A DNA stretch of 64,000 bases from Mytilus californianus (taxonomy: Eukaryota > Mollusca > Bivalvia > Mytilida > Mytilidae). The notes beneath the pieces are model-generated. The model was not told the origin of the DNA. It did not search any database and saw nothing but the letters and a program-made list of their open reading frames with translations. The position numbers and the translations under genes were made by a program. The stretch spans positions 74,491,955-74,555,954 of the forward strand of contig NW_026262581.1 in assembly GCF_021869535.1 (NCBI RefSeq), read 5' to 3'. This document shows positions 23,292 to 34,640 of the stretch, piece by piece (within the stretch, counting starts at the first letter, position 1; each line of letters starts with the position of its first letter).

Positions 23292-23323
23292 AACTTTTGA
23301 AGGTTACAAAACAGGGCTCCACC

Positions 23324-23726
23324 ATGCTGTCTCGAATGTTTTTTGGAACTCCAGTGCAATGTTTACGTAATGAACTGTTTCATGCTCACAAAAGAGCATT
23401 ATCACTTACGACAACATGTCGAGCACAACCACCAACAAAGCCGGGTCAGAAAAAAACATATCTAAGAGACAAACCGCACATGAACGTCGGAACTATAGGG
23501 CACGTGGATCATGGCAAAACGACACTGACAGCGGCTATAACAAAAATTTTATCATCTGAAAAGAAAGCAGAGTTTAAAAAATACGAAGATATCGACCATT
23601 CACCAGAGGAGAAACGAAGAGGAATCACCATAAACGCAGCTTGTGTAGAATATCAGACAGACAAACGTCACTATGGTCATGTTGATTGTCCTGGCCATGC
23701 AGACTTCATTAAAAATATGATAACAG
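23324..23726 (+). CDS. TUFM: Mitochondrial elongation factor Tu, exon 1
   Basis: Encodes residues 1-134 and the first base of codon 135. The ATG at 23324 (context CTCCACCATGC) starts a basic, Ser/Thr-rich, acid-free stretch of about 45 residues, fitting a mitochondrial targeting peptide. Mature EF-Tu begins around [19 protein letters not shown]-loop GHVDHGKT (59-66), switch I RGITI (99-103) and DCPGH (121-125). The exon ends ATGATAACAG|GTATAG after FIKNMITG, a phase-1 donor; the partner acceptor is at 37693. EF-Tu delivers aminoacyl-tRNA to the mitochondrial ribosome with GTP. The frame is open upstream to a TTG, but ATG is the plausible start. Confidence 0.95.
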
Positions 23727-23867
23727 GTATAGACCGTGGACATATCTAGTATTTGTCAGTTGATAATATTTTACCAAATATCAGGGAATGTTCTAACCAT
23801 TCCATTGTACTACAATTTTTATAAAACTCCTACCGCCATACCTCAAAGCAAGCTATAATGAATTATA

Positions 23868-23978
23868 GTTATCTTGTACCATTGCTATCTCGTACCAATG
23901 TCAACTCGTACCATTGCAAACATGTACCAATGTCAACTCGTACCACTGTAAACTTGTACTATTGCTAACTCATACCAC
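23868..23978. repeat. About 16-bp minisatellite near the intron start
   Basis: About seven degenerate units of the type ACTCGTACCAATGTCA / TCTCGTACCATTGC in tandem, roughly 140 bp inside the TUFM intron. Confidence 0.75.
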
Positions 23979-24364
23979 ATAAAATACATCTCGAATTCAT
24001 TGTTTCAGTGACTTAAAAAAGACTGTGTCTATTTTTGTTGAAATTTTCAATTTTTCAAAGCCTAAATCACTTAAAGATGTTATTCTGATATCACTTGTAT
24101 AAGTAGTACCCTTGACTGTAATTTAATCAACAAATCACAAAACAACATTTCATTTAAAACATTCATGAATTTTTATTTATGAAAATATAAATATTGTGAT
24201 ATATACATCTTAAAAACATCTAATAATTTAACCTGTATTTGAATAAAAATTGGGTGTGAACGAACCCAGGGGCGAATGTGTAGGGTGCGAACGTGTTATG
24301 GGAGCAAACAGACCTGATATCAACATTTAGTCCCTTTTGGGATTCTGAGTTGGAATTGAAGAGA

Positions 24365-24740
24365 CATATCATAAAGATAAGAAGATGTGGTATGATTGCC
24401 AATAAGACAAATCTCCACAAGAGACCAAATGCCACAGAAATTAACAGCTATAGGTCACTGTATGGCCTTCAACAATGAGCAAACCCCATACAGCATAGTC
24501 CGGTATAAAATGCTCCAAAATGACAAATGTAAAACAATTCAAACTGAGAAAACTAACGGCCTAATTATGTACGAAATAATGAACAAAACACAAATATGAT
24601 GCACAGCAACAAACGACAACCACTGAATTACGGGTTCCTGACTTGGGACAGGCACATACAGAATGTGGCCGGATAAAACTAGTTTGAAGCCGCCAACCCT
24701 CCCCTAACCTGGGACAGCGGATCAACATAAGAACAAACTA
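24365..24740 (-). repeat. GCCACATTCT-family tail, minus strand
   Basis: The plus strand starts AAGAAGATGTGGTATGATTG and continues with blocks GAGACCAAATGCC, GAAAACTAACGGCC, CAACCACTGAATTACGG and GGCACATACAGAATGTGGCC. It is an inverse match to 35780-36145, nearly full length. Confidence 0.8.
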
Positions 24741-25708
24741 TAAACAGTTATTTTGCTAGCGCTTGTCATTTTCGCCATTTCTTAAACTATTTTTGGAATG
24801 ATAAAAGTACTTCTGATCAATTTCGTCATTTAAATTTGTAAAAGAAAAAAAAAACAAAAAGTTTAAAATTATACCTGGTGACAAGTTTATGACTACTTTA
24901 CGACCCCAAGCTAATCAACGGGTACAACCAGTGTCATAATTTGTTGTTACAGGTAATCTGCTTATCCAATGGGTCAGTCAGGGGTACTACTTGTACAAGT
25001 AATCTTTATTTACTTGAAGAAGTAAATAAAATAAACTTATATAAGTTAATTATAATGTTTGAATAATCTCCCCTTAATTTTCTCAAAAATTTACTTGTAT
25101 GAGTAAATTTTTTTACAATCCCACAAAAATTCTCAAGTTTTGAGATGTAAAAAAATGCCTTTAACAATTTTTCTCAGGTAAGCTCATAATTTTTGATTAG
25201 AGTTCAATGTTTCATCTCATTAATTCAACAAAGAAACTGATTGCGCAAAGATCTTAAGTATTTGACAGAAAGACCAAAACCGTAATGAACTTATTCAAAC
25301 ACATCGTTTTTCCTGAATTCAGTTAAAAATGTTAAATTCGGACAAATTTTGTCTTTGCCTGTCCTTACATTTGATATACAATTGTAGAATAACAAAACAG
25401 GTGGCCATTTTAATTGAATGTGCTTCTACTGTGTATTATCCCCCGAAGAGAAGGAGGACACCGAATACAAGAAAGATAGCTCAATTATAATTTCCAAGTT
25501 TTAATTACATTACCCAAGAAAGCTTGTTTTTCTTATCACGCAAAAGTGACTAAAGTCATTAAAGTCCTCAAAATCCTAGCTTCAACCCTGTATAAAAATC
25601 AGTTGAAAAAGGCTTGACTCATCAGATGGATACAAATAGTAATACAGTAGAACTTGTAGAAGATGCCCACAAAATCGTGGTACAGTTGGGCAAATGTTGA
25701 AACAAAAA

Positions 25709-25793
25709 GAGTCAAGGGTGCCTGTGTTTACACATAAAAAGGGGGGAGGAGTCTGGACATCGGGTGCCTGTGTTTACACATAAAAAGGGGGCG
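25709..25793. repeat. Direct repeat, TGCCTGTGTTTACACATAAA twice
   Basis: The block GGTGCCTGTGTTTACACATA followed by AAAAGGGGG occurs twice, about 55 bp apart. Confidence 0.8.
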
Positions 25794-25867
25794 GATCACT
25801 TCAACACGTTCAACGCCCATTTCATTTTTGGACAGTTCTGCACCGGAGTAAAAAGGGTGGATGTCAT

Positions 25868-25985
25868 TTAATTTAGCAAAATGATCAAGGTTGGCAAAAA
25901 AGCGGTCAATACTAGTATTGACCATGCCGGCGGTTAATACTGGTCAAAACTGGCAAATACTGGTCAATTGAAATTTTGATAGGAC
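25868..25985 (+). repeat. Left member of an inverted pair (AATACTGGTCAATTGAAATT)
   Basis: CAAGGTTGG...CTGGCAAATACTGGTCAATT...GAAATTTT reappears inverted at 34530-34640. The right member has extra GGTAAATACC units. The two bracket 8.5 kb of nested repeats within the TUFM intron. Confidence 0.6.
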
Positions 25986-26044
25986 TTTACTATTAAGCTA
26001 GTCCCTACCTCAGGTCAATTACTTGGTAAATGGATAGATATAGT

Positions 26045-26662
26045 CACAAGGCAGAAAGTCGCTTATTTACTACATTGTAATAGGACAAAAAGTCACAATT
26101 AATTAGTTCATGAACATGGTTTAAAGAAGATTTATCACATATTAATTTAATCATACAACAGATATAGTCATTAAGGTAAACGGACAGAAAGTCACATGAC
26201 AAAATCTCACAGGACATAAAGTCACAAATTTGATAGGACAAAAAGTCACAAATAGTTTGTTGACAACTGTTTGAATATATAAGAGAAAGATCTTGAAATA
26301 TTTTCTTTTTATTACATATATTCATTTTTAAGTTTAGGAAATTGTTCATAAGCCTTGATAAATGAAAATTTATTAAATTTTATCGTGCAAAGGATATATT
26401 TCTTGGCACCATGAAGCCATTTAAGGATCAAGCCTCTTTGACATTTTGTTTTCATAGCAATTATTTGATCATTATTAATATTTATTACAAAGTTGCTTTA
26501 TAAATATTAGTTTAAGAAAAAAAACAAAATATTTCTTTTTAAATTGTTTTTTCTTGTTCAAAGAAAAATAATCTCAAAACTGAATTGTGACTTTTTGTCC
26601 GTGACTTTTTGTCCGTGACTTTTTGTCCGTGACTTTTTGTCCTGTGACTTTCTGTCCTACAT
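26045..26662. mobile_element. MITE-like element with GGACAAAAAGTCAC end motifs
   Basis: The left 200 bp carry five dispersed motifs of the type GGACANAAAGTCAC. The right end (26586-26660) carries five tandem inverse units GTGACTTTTTGTCC. The middle is AT-rich. A minus-strand open frame here only reads through the motif (CDFLS repeats) and is not a gene. The repeated motif could be a transposase-binding site; that is inference. Confidence 0.65.
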
Positions 26663-26717
26663 TCAGTCATTAACACCATGAAGTCAGTCACTTAAGAGAG
26701 ACTATATAACATCTGGT

Positions 26718-27115
26718 TTTTATACAACCGCAAAAAAATTTTTGTGGTCGGATATTGGTATGACGTTGGCGTCGTTGTCGTCGTCGTCGTCCGGCGCCGT
26801 CGTCCGAAGACGCATTAGTTTTCGCACTCTAACTTTAGTTTAAGTGAATGGATCTCTATGAAATTTTACCATAAGGTTCAATACAACAAAAGGCAGGTGG
26901 GGATTGATTTTGGGGGTTATGGTACCAACAGTTAAGGAATTAGGGGCCAAAAATAAGCATTTTCTAGTTTCCAGACAATAACTGTGGAACGGTGTATGGA
27001 TCTCTCTGAAATTATACTACAAGTTTCCATACGACAAAGGGATGGTTAGGATTTGCTTTGAGGGGTTATGGCTCAAACCGTTTAAGAATTAGGGGCAAAA
27101 AAGGGGGAAAAACAA
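26718..27115 (+). mobile_element. Pearl-like element, head plus about two monomers, truncated
   Basis: Head TTTTTATACAACCGC with hairpin partner TGTGGTCGGATA, then CGTCGTTGTCGTCGTCGTCG, then monomers of the 165-bp type (TGGATCTCTATGAAATTTTA, TTAGGGGCCAAAAA). Same orientation as 27745 and opposite to 10761-12040. It has no tail. Confidence 0.75.
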
Positions 27116-27153
27116 GGTTGTCCTGGTTAATGGACAAATACTTTAGTACAAAA

Positions 27154-27337
27154 CATAATTTAAAGCAGTGTAAGGGAGATAAATCAAATACATCATTGAA
27201 ATTATCTCCCTTACACTGCTTTTAAATTATGTATAAAGTAATGGTTAATGAACAATTAAGATTATTTAAAACAGTGTAAGGGAGGAAATCCAAATACAAC
27301 GTTTTGGTTACTTCCCTTACACTGCTTTTAAATTATG
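27154..27337. repeat. Two tandem foldbacks with GCAGTGTAAGGGAG arms
   Basis: 27154-27231: CATAATTTAAAGCAGTGTAA... pairs with ...TTACACTGCTTTTAAATTATG. 27262-27337: a second, diverged copy (AACAGTGTAAGGGAGG). Each folds into a hairpin of about 78 bp, 30 bp apart and in the same orientation. Confidence 0.8.
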
Positions 27338-27744
27338 TTTAAAGAAATGCATATTTATAAAGGAAGACAAGTAAAAATATCTGCAAATGTTGCATCTTTT
27401 TTTTTTACAAAAAAATCCATATGAAAGATTTGACACTATATTTTAAATTCTATTATAAAATAGATTAAATTAGCATCAGGTAAATTTAAATGGGTAATTA
27501 TGGTTTGGGGGAAAAAATGAAGGGGGAGGGGGGTAAAAAGAAATTGTAGGGGGTCAATTTTTTCTTATTTCAGATTTCAGAAATTAAAAAGAATTATTCT
27601 TCAAATATTATTTTTTTTTCAAATTTCAAATATTGAAAAATTTCAAGAAGTAATCTTTAATTGCACAGTATGGCGCATTAGATTTGTAAAATCTTTGACC
27701 ACATTTATTTATTTGTTATGCCGAATCTAATGATGTATTTAGAT

Positions 27745-29873
27745 TTTTATACGATCGCAAAAATTAAAAATTTTTTGGTCGTATATTGGTATGACGTTGG
27801 CGTCGTCGTCGTCGTCCGGCGTCGTCGTCTGGCGTTGTCCGAAGACACATTGGTTTTCGCACTCTAACTTTAGTTTAAGTGAATGGATCTCCATGAAATT
27901 TTACCATAAGGTTCAATACCACGAAAGGAAGGTTGGGATTGATTTTGGGGGTTATGGTACCAACAGTTAAGGAATTAGGGGCCAAAAAGGGGCCAAAAAT
28001 AAGCATTTTTGTAACTTCCAGACAATAACTTGTGTGTAAGTGTATGGATCTCTCTGACATTGTACCACAAGGTTCCATATCACAAAGGAAAGGCTGTAAT
28101 TGATTTTGGGGGTAATTGCCTCAAAATTTTAGGAATTAGGGGCCAAAAAAGGGGCAAAAAACAAACATTTTTCTAGTTTCATGACAATAACTTGTGTGTA
28201 AGTGTTTGGATATTTCTGAAATTGTACTACAAGGTTCCATATCACAAAGGGAAAGCTGGAATTGAGTTTGGGGGTAATTGCCCGAAACGTTTAGGAATTG
28301 GGGGCCAAAAAGGGGCCAAAAATAAGCATTTTTCTAGTTTCCAGACAATAACTTGTGTTCAAGTGTATGGATCTCTCTGAAATTGTACTGCAAGGTACCA
28401 TACCACAAAGGGAAGGCTGGGATTGAGTTTGGGGGTGATGAATCATAAGGGGGTTCAAAAAATTTGGGGGGGGAATTTTTTTTTTTCTTTTTTTTTCTTT
28501 TTTTCCTTTTTTTTTTCTTTTAAAATTTTCCATTTTAAGTTGGTTATTTCTGATTAATATTTAAAAGCAAATAATAATGATATGGTAGGAGATACACACC
28601 AAACAGGATGTGTAAATTATTATCTAATAAGTATTGTGCAATAGCAAGAAATATCCAATAGCACAATATTGTGCAATAGCAAGAAATTGTCAATTGTACA
28701 GTATTGCGCAATAGCAAGAAATATTCAATTGCACAGTATTGTGCAAAAGAAGATACTTCGTATAAATTGCTTATTTCTTGATCAATTTCAATGGGGTTTT
28801 ATTCTTGAATTCTTGGGGTTCTTTAATATGCTGAATCTAACCGTGTATTAAGTTTTTGGAATTTGGGCCCCGTTTTTAAATTGGTCCACATTGAGGTCCA
28901 AAGGGTCCGAAATTTAACTTTGTTTGATTTCATCAAAAATTGAATTATTGGGGTTCTTTGATATGCTGAATCGAACCGTGTATTTAGATTCTTAATTTTT
29001 GGTTCCGTTTTCAAATTGGTCTACATTAAGGTCCAAAGGGTCCAAAATTAAACTTAGTTTGATTTTAACAAAAATTGAATTTTTAGGGTTCTTTGATATG
29101 CTGAATCTAAACATGTATTTAGATTTTTGATTATGGGCCCAGTTTTCAAGTTGGTCCAAATCGGGGTCCAAAAATTAAACTTTGTTTGATTTCAACAAAA
29201 ATTGAATATATGGGGTTCTTTGATATGCTGAATCTAACCATGTATTTTGATTTTTGATTTTTGGGCCCCGTTATCAACTTTGTCCACATTGAGGTCAAAA
29301 GGGTCCAAAATTTTAACTTTGTTTGATTTCATCAAAAATTGAATTATTGGGGTTCTTTGATATGTCGAATCTAACCGTGTATTTAGATTCTTAATTTTTG
29401 GTTCCGTTTTCAAATTGGTCTACATTAAGGTCCAAAGGGTCCAAAATTAAACTTAGTTTGATTTTAACAAAAATTGAATTTTTAGGGTTCTTTGATATGC
29501 TGAATCTAAACATGTATTTAGATTTTTGATTATGGGCCCAGTTTTCAAGTTGGTCCAAATCGGGGTCCAAAATTAAACTTTGTTTGATTTCATCAAAAAT
29601 TGAATTCTTGGGGTTCTTTGATATGCTGAATCTAACCATGTATTTAGATTTTGGATATTGGACCATAATAGGTGAATGTCCAATTTAACATTTTTAAGTT
29701 CTTAGACCACATTCATTCTGTGTCAGAAACCTATGCTGTGTCAAATATTTAATCACAATCCAAATTCAGAGCTGTATCAAGCTTGAATGTTGTGTCCATA
29801 CTTGCCCCAACTGTTCAGGGTTCGACCTCTGCGGTCGTATCAAGCTGCACCCTGCGGAGCATTTTATTAATTT
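27745..29873 (+). mobile_element. Pearl-like element with two monomer types and conserved tail
   Basis: Head hairpin TATACGATCGC/TTGGTCGTATA, then (GTC)n, then about four 165-bp monomers (27860-28450), a poly-T tract, a tandem of about 37-bp GCAATAGCAAGAAAT units (28625-28750), then about seven monomers of a second type of about 120 bp (28795-29640). It ends with the conserved tail containing GCTGTATCAAGCTTGAATG and CCTCTGCGGTCGTATCAAGC (29650-29873). All open frames here are monomer shadows. Confidence 0.7.
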
Positions 29874-31778
29874 TGGATCCAGTTTTCAAATTGGTCTACA
29901 TTAAGGTTCAAAGGGTCCAAAATTAAAATTTGTTTGATTTTAACAAAAATTGAATATATGGGGTTCTTTGATATGCTGAATCTAAACATGTATTTAGATT
30001 TTTGATTTTTGGCCCAGTTTTCAAGTTGGTCCAAATTGGGGTCCAAATTAAACTTTGTTTGATTTCAACAAAAATTGAATATATGGGGTTCTTTGATATG
30101 CCAAATCTAACCGTGTATTTAGATTTTTAATTTTGGGTCCCGTTTTTTAAATTGGTCTACATTAAGGTCCAAAGGGTCCAAAATTAAACTTTGTTTGATT
30201 TCATCAAAAATTGAATTATTGGGGTTCTTTGATATGCCAAATCTAACCGTGTATTTAGATTTTTAATTTTGGGTCCCGTTTTTTAAATTGGTCTACATTA
30301 AGGTCCAAAGGGTCCAAAATTAAACTTAGTTTGATTTTAACAAAAATTGAATTCTTGGGGTTCTTTGATATGCTGAATCTAAACATGTGTTTAGATTTTT
30401 AATTATGGGCCCAGTTTTCAAGTTGGTCCAAGTTGGGGTCCAAAATTAAACTTTGTTTGATTTAAACAAAAATTGAATATATGGGGTTCTTTGATATGCT
30501 GAATCTAAACATGATTTTAGATTTTTGGCCCAGTTTTCAAGTTGGTCCAAACTGGGGTCCAAAATTAAACTTTGTTTGATTTCAACAAAAATTGAATATA
30601 TGGGGTTCTTTGATATGCTGAATCTTACCATGTATTTAGATTTTTTATTTGTGGGCCCGCTATCAAATTGGTTCATATTGAGGTCAAAAGGGTCCAAAAT
30701 TAAACTTTGTTTGATTTCATCAAAAATTTAATTATTGGGGTTCTTTGATATGTCAAATCTAACCGTGTATTTAGATTTTTAATTTTGGGTCCCGTTTTTT
30801 AAATTGGTCTACATTAAAGTCCAAAGGGTCCAAAATTAAACTTAGTTTGATTTTAACAAAAATTGAATTTTTGGGGTTCTTTGATATGCTGAATCTAAAC
30901 ATGTGTTTAGATTTTTGATTATGAGCCCAGTTTTCAAGTTGGTCCAAGTTGGGGTCCAACAAAATAAAACTTTGTTTGATTTCAACAAAAATTTAATATA
31001 TGGGATTCTTTGATATGCTGAATCTAAACATGTATTTAGATTTTAGATTTTTGGCCAAGTTTTCAAGTTGGTCCAAATTGGGGTCCAAAATTAAACTTTG
31101 TTTGATTTCAACAAAAATTGAATATATGGGGTTCTTTGATATGCTGAATCTTACCTTGTATTTAGATTTTTTATTTGTGGGCCCGCTATCAAATTGGTTC
31201 ATATTGAGGTCAAAAGGGTCCAAAATCAAACTTTGTTTGATTTCATCAAAAATTGAATTATTGGGGTTCTTTGATATGCCAAATCTAACCGTGTTTTTAG
31301 ATTTTTAATTTTGGGTCCCGTTTTTTAAATTGGTCTACATTAAGGTCCAAAGGGTCCAAAATTAAACTTAGTTTGATTTTAACAAAAAATGAATTCTTGG
31401 GGTACTTTGATATGCTGAATCTAAACATGTGTTTAGATTTTTGATTATGGGACCAGTTTTCAAGTTTGTCCAAGTTGGGGTCCAAAATTAAACTTTGTTT
31501 GATTTCAACAAAAATTGAATATATGGGGTTCTTTGATATGCTGAATCTAACCATGTATTTTGATTTTGGACATTGGACCATAATAGGTAAATTAAAAAAA
31601 TTGAAGTTCTTAGACCACATTCTTTCTGTGTCAGAAACCTATGCTGTGTCAAATATTTAATCACAATCCAAATTCAGAGCTGTATCAAGCTTGAATGTTG
31701 TGTCCATACTTGCCCCAACTGTTCAGGGTTCGACCTCTGCGGTCGTATCAAGCTGCGCCCAGCAAAGCATTTTATCTT
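29874..31778 (+). mobile_element. Second array of about 120-bp monomers with its own tail
   Basis: About 14-15 monomers with blocks TTGGGGTTCTTTGATATGC, GAATCTAACCATGTATTTAG and GGGTCCAAAATTAAAC, in the same orientation as the preceding array. It ends at 31565-31778 in a second copy of the same tail (TCAAGCTTGAATGTTGTGTC, CCTCTGCGGTCGTATCAAGC). It has no head, so it looks like a tandem duplication of the preceding monomer-tail part. Confidence 0.75.
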
Positions 31779-32219
31779 AACAGTTATTTTGAAAGATGCA
31801 ATTAAAAAATTAAAAAAAATTGTTTTACATATATATATATGTTATATATTTATTAAAAAAAAACATTTCCTGCATTTAGAACAATTTTATCATGCTGTTG
31901 AATAGCCAGGAATTAATTCATTGTTTAAAACAATCTTTAGAAATCACTTTTATGACTTTTTTCCTGTTATGTCAACATTTATTAGGGGACAGTTGTTATA
32001 GTAATTAAACTTTTGACACCTGTTAGCCATATAATAGGTAATGCTCTGATATCCATATTGCTAGTCACTTGTAATTCTATTTACCTGTAAAATTCAAACC
32101 TTTTCAAGAAAAAAATATCTTGATTTATACATGTTAAAATAACTGATATAGCTGCTCAATTTTATATGTATACCAAAAGTATGCAATATAATTACCCCTA
32201 AGAACTAAATTAGTCATTA

Positions 32220-34385
32220 TACATGTATGCCCGTTTACGGGACGTATTATGGTATACCTCTGTCCGTCCGTCCGTCGTCAACATTAACCAATTTGCATAA
32301 AATTTTGGTGAATTGTTTATATCTATTGACGTGAGCTCCCTTTCGTTTTTTATAAATTTTTGATTTTACGTTTCCGAGTTATGTGGTTTTATTCATTAAA
32401 AAAAGGGGGTTTTTCCATTTTTAGGACAATAACTCAAGAATGCTTTCACCAACTTGCAAGAAATTTTGGTTAATTGTTTATATCTATTGACATGAGCTTC
32501 CTTTTGATTTTTATAAATTTTAGATTTTACGTTTCCAAGTTACGGGGTTTTATTCATAAAAAAAGGGGGATTTTCCAGTTTTCGGATAATAACTCAAAAA
32601 TGCTTTCAGCAGTTCTCATGAAACTTTGATGAATTGTTGATATCTATTGATGTAAGCTCCCTTTAGAATTTTATGAATTTTAGATTTTACATTTCTGAGT
32701 TATGGGGTTTTATTGTCGAGCCTGCGACTTTTGTCGCAGAAAGCTCGACATAGGGATAGCGATCTGGCGGCGGCGGCGGCGTTAGCTAACTTCTTTAAAG
32801 CTTTATATTTTAGAAGATGGAAGACCTGGATGCTTCATACTTTGTATATGGATGCCTCATGTTACGAAGTTTCGGTCAGTCACATGTCCAATGTCCTTGA
32901 CCTCATTTTCATGGTTCAGTGACTACTTGAAAAAAAAGTTCAGATTTTTTGTAATGTTAAATTCTCTCTTATTATAAGTAATAGGATAACTATATTTGGT
33001 ATGTGCGTACCTTGCAAGGTCCTCATGCCCGTCAGACAGTTTTCACTTGACCTCGACCTCATTTCATGGATCAGTGAACAAGGTTAAGTTTTCGTGGTCA
33101 AGTCCATATCTCAGATACTATAAGCAATAGGTCTAGTATATTCGGTGTATGGAAGGACTGTAAGGTGTACATGTCCAACTGGCAGGTGTCATCTGACCTT
33201 GACCTCATTTTCATGGTTCAGTGGTTATAGTTAAGTTTTTGTGTTTTGGTCTGTTTTTCTTATACTGTATGCAATAGGTCTACTATATTTGGTGTATGGA
33301 ATGATTGTAAGGTGTGCATGTCTAGCTGGCAGGTGTCATCTGACCTTGACCTCATTTTCATGGTTCAGTGGTCAAAGTTAAGTTTTTGAGTTTTGGTCTT
33401 TTTTTCTAATACTGCATGCAATAGGTCAGCTATATTTGGTGTATGGAATGATTGTAAGGTGTACATGTCTAGCTGGCAGGTGTCATCTTACCTTGACCTC
33501 ATTTTCATGGTTCAGTGGTCAAAGTTAAGTTTTTGAGTTTTGGTCTTTTTTTCTAATACTATATGCAATAGTTCAACTATATTTGGTGTATGGAAATATT
33601 TTATGATCTATATGTCAGTCACGCAGGTTTTATTTGACCTTGACCTCATTTTCAAGGTTCATTGCTCAGTGTTAAGTTTTTGTGTTTTCGTCTGTTTTTC
33701 TTAAACTATAAGCAATAGGTCAACTATATTTGTTGTATGGAAGAATTGTTAGCTGTACATGCCTGCCTAGCATGGTTCATCTGACCTTGACCTCATTTTC
33801 ATGGTTCATTGGTCAATGTTTAGTTTACTTCGTTAATGTTAAGTTTATGTGACAGTTGTAATAAAGCTTTATATTTAGGACTATCAACATAATATCAATG
33901 ATTAGTAAAGAAGGCGAGACATTTCAGCGTGTGCACTCTTGTTCATTAAAAAAGGGGGATTTTCCAGTTTTCAGACAATAACTCAAAAATGCTTTCAGCA
34001 ATTCTCATGAAACTTTGGTGAATTATTTATAGTTATTGATGTAATCTCCCTATTGATTTTCATAAATTTCAAATATGACATTGAGAAGAAATTGAACTTT
34101 ATTTGTTTATAGTCTGACAACAGATTTACTAAGTATTGCGCAACAGCATAGTGTATTGCACAACAGCAAGAAATCTTTAATTGAATATAAATTCAATTCA
34201 TATAACTAATTTCAAGTTCTTTGACTACATTTATTCAGAAACCTATAATATGTCAATTATTTAATTACAATCCAAATTCAGACCTGTATCAAGCTTGAAT
34301 ATTGTGTTCATTTTTGCCCCAACTGTTCAGGGTTGGACCTCTGCGGGCGTATCCAGCTGCGCTCAGCGAAGCAGTTTATTTTTAA
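32220..34385 (+). mobile_element. CCCGTTTACGGG-headed pearl-like element, interrupted
   Basis: Head GCCCGTTTACGGGACGTATT with a CCCG/CGGG hairpin, then GTCCGTCCGTCCGTCG, then about three monomers (TTGTTTATATCTATTGAC, TTTACGTTTCCGAGTTA, GGACAATAACTCAA). A different element sits inside at 32715-33941. After it come the rest of a monomer (33943-34080), GCAACAGC repeats and, at 34200-34385, the same tail family as the 28-31 kb arrays. A weaker copy of this head is at 41593. Confidence 0.7.
32715..33941 (+). mobile_element. GTCGAGC-headed pearl-like element, complete and nested
   Basis: Head hairpin GTCGAGCCTGCGAC / GTCGCAGAAAGCTCGAC (32715-32749), then a (GGC)n microsatellite (32767-32782), then about six monomers of roughly 145 bp with TGACCTTGACCTCATTTTCA and CAATAGGTC..CTATATTTGG. 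It ends GGCGAGACATTTCAGCGTGT then GCACTCTTG. It splits a monomer of the host element exactly between TTTTATT and TTCATT. I recall this sequence as very common in mussels. No coding capacity is visible. Confidence 0.8.
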
Positions 34386-34529
34386 TGTTTTAATAATTAA
34401 TAACATACCAATATCATTCATTTTTATAAACTGAATCATGCCAAAGGAATAAAGTTTTCCCTCATCAACCATTTTTTTACTAGAATTGATATATAAGCCA
34501 GTCAAAAGAAGCATGAAAATTTCAATTGA

Positions 34530-34640
34530 CCAGTATTTGCCAGTATTGACCACTTGGGGAGTATTGTCCGGGGCGGTAAATACCACTGGTAAATACCGGG
34601 GGTGGTAAATACCGCCCAACCTTGAAAATGATGCACTTAC
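34530..34640 (-). repeat. Right member of the AATACTGGTCAATTGAAATT inverted pair
   Basis: See 25868-25985. It also contains three imperfect GGTAAATACCNNNGG units that the left member lacks. Confidence 0.6.

Noticed and set aside
25709-26662. CRISPR-like array
   Set aside because: The GGACAAAAAGTCAC repeats are 14 bp, irregularly spaced on one side and without spacers on the other, in a eukaryotic intron.
28823-31620. Repeated protein-like frames (FSISKNP..SLILDP)
   Set aside because: Shadows of the about 120-bp monomer array; present on both strands and broken at random.
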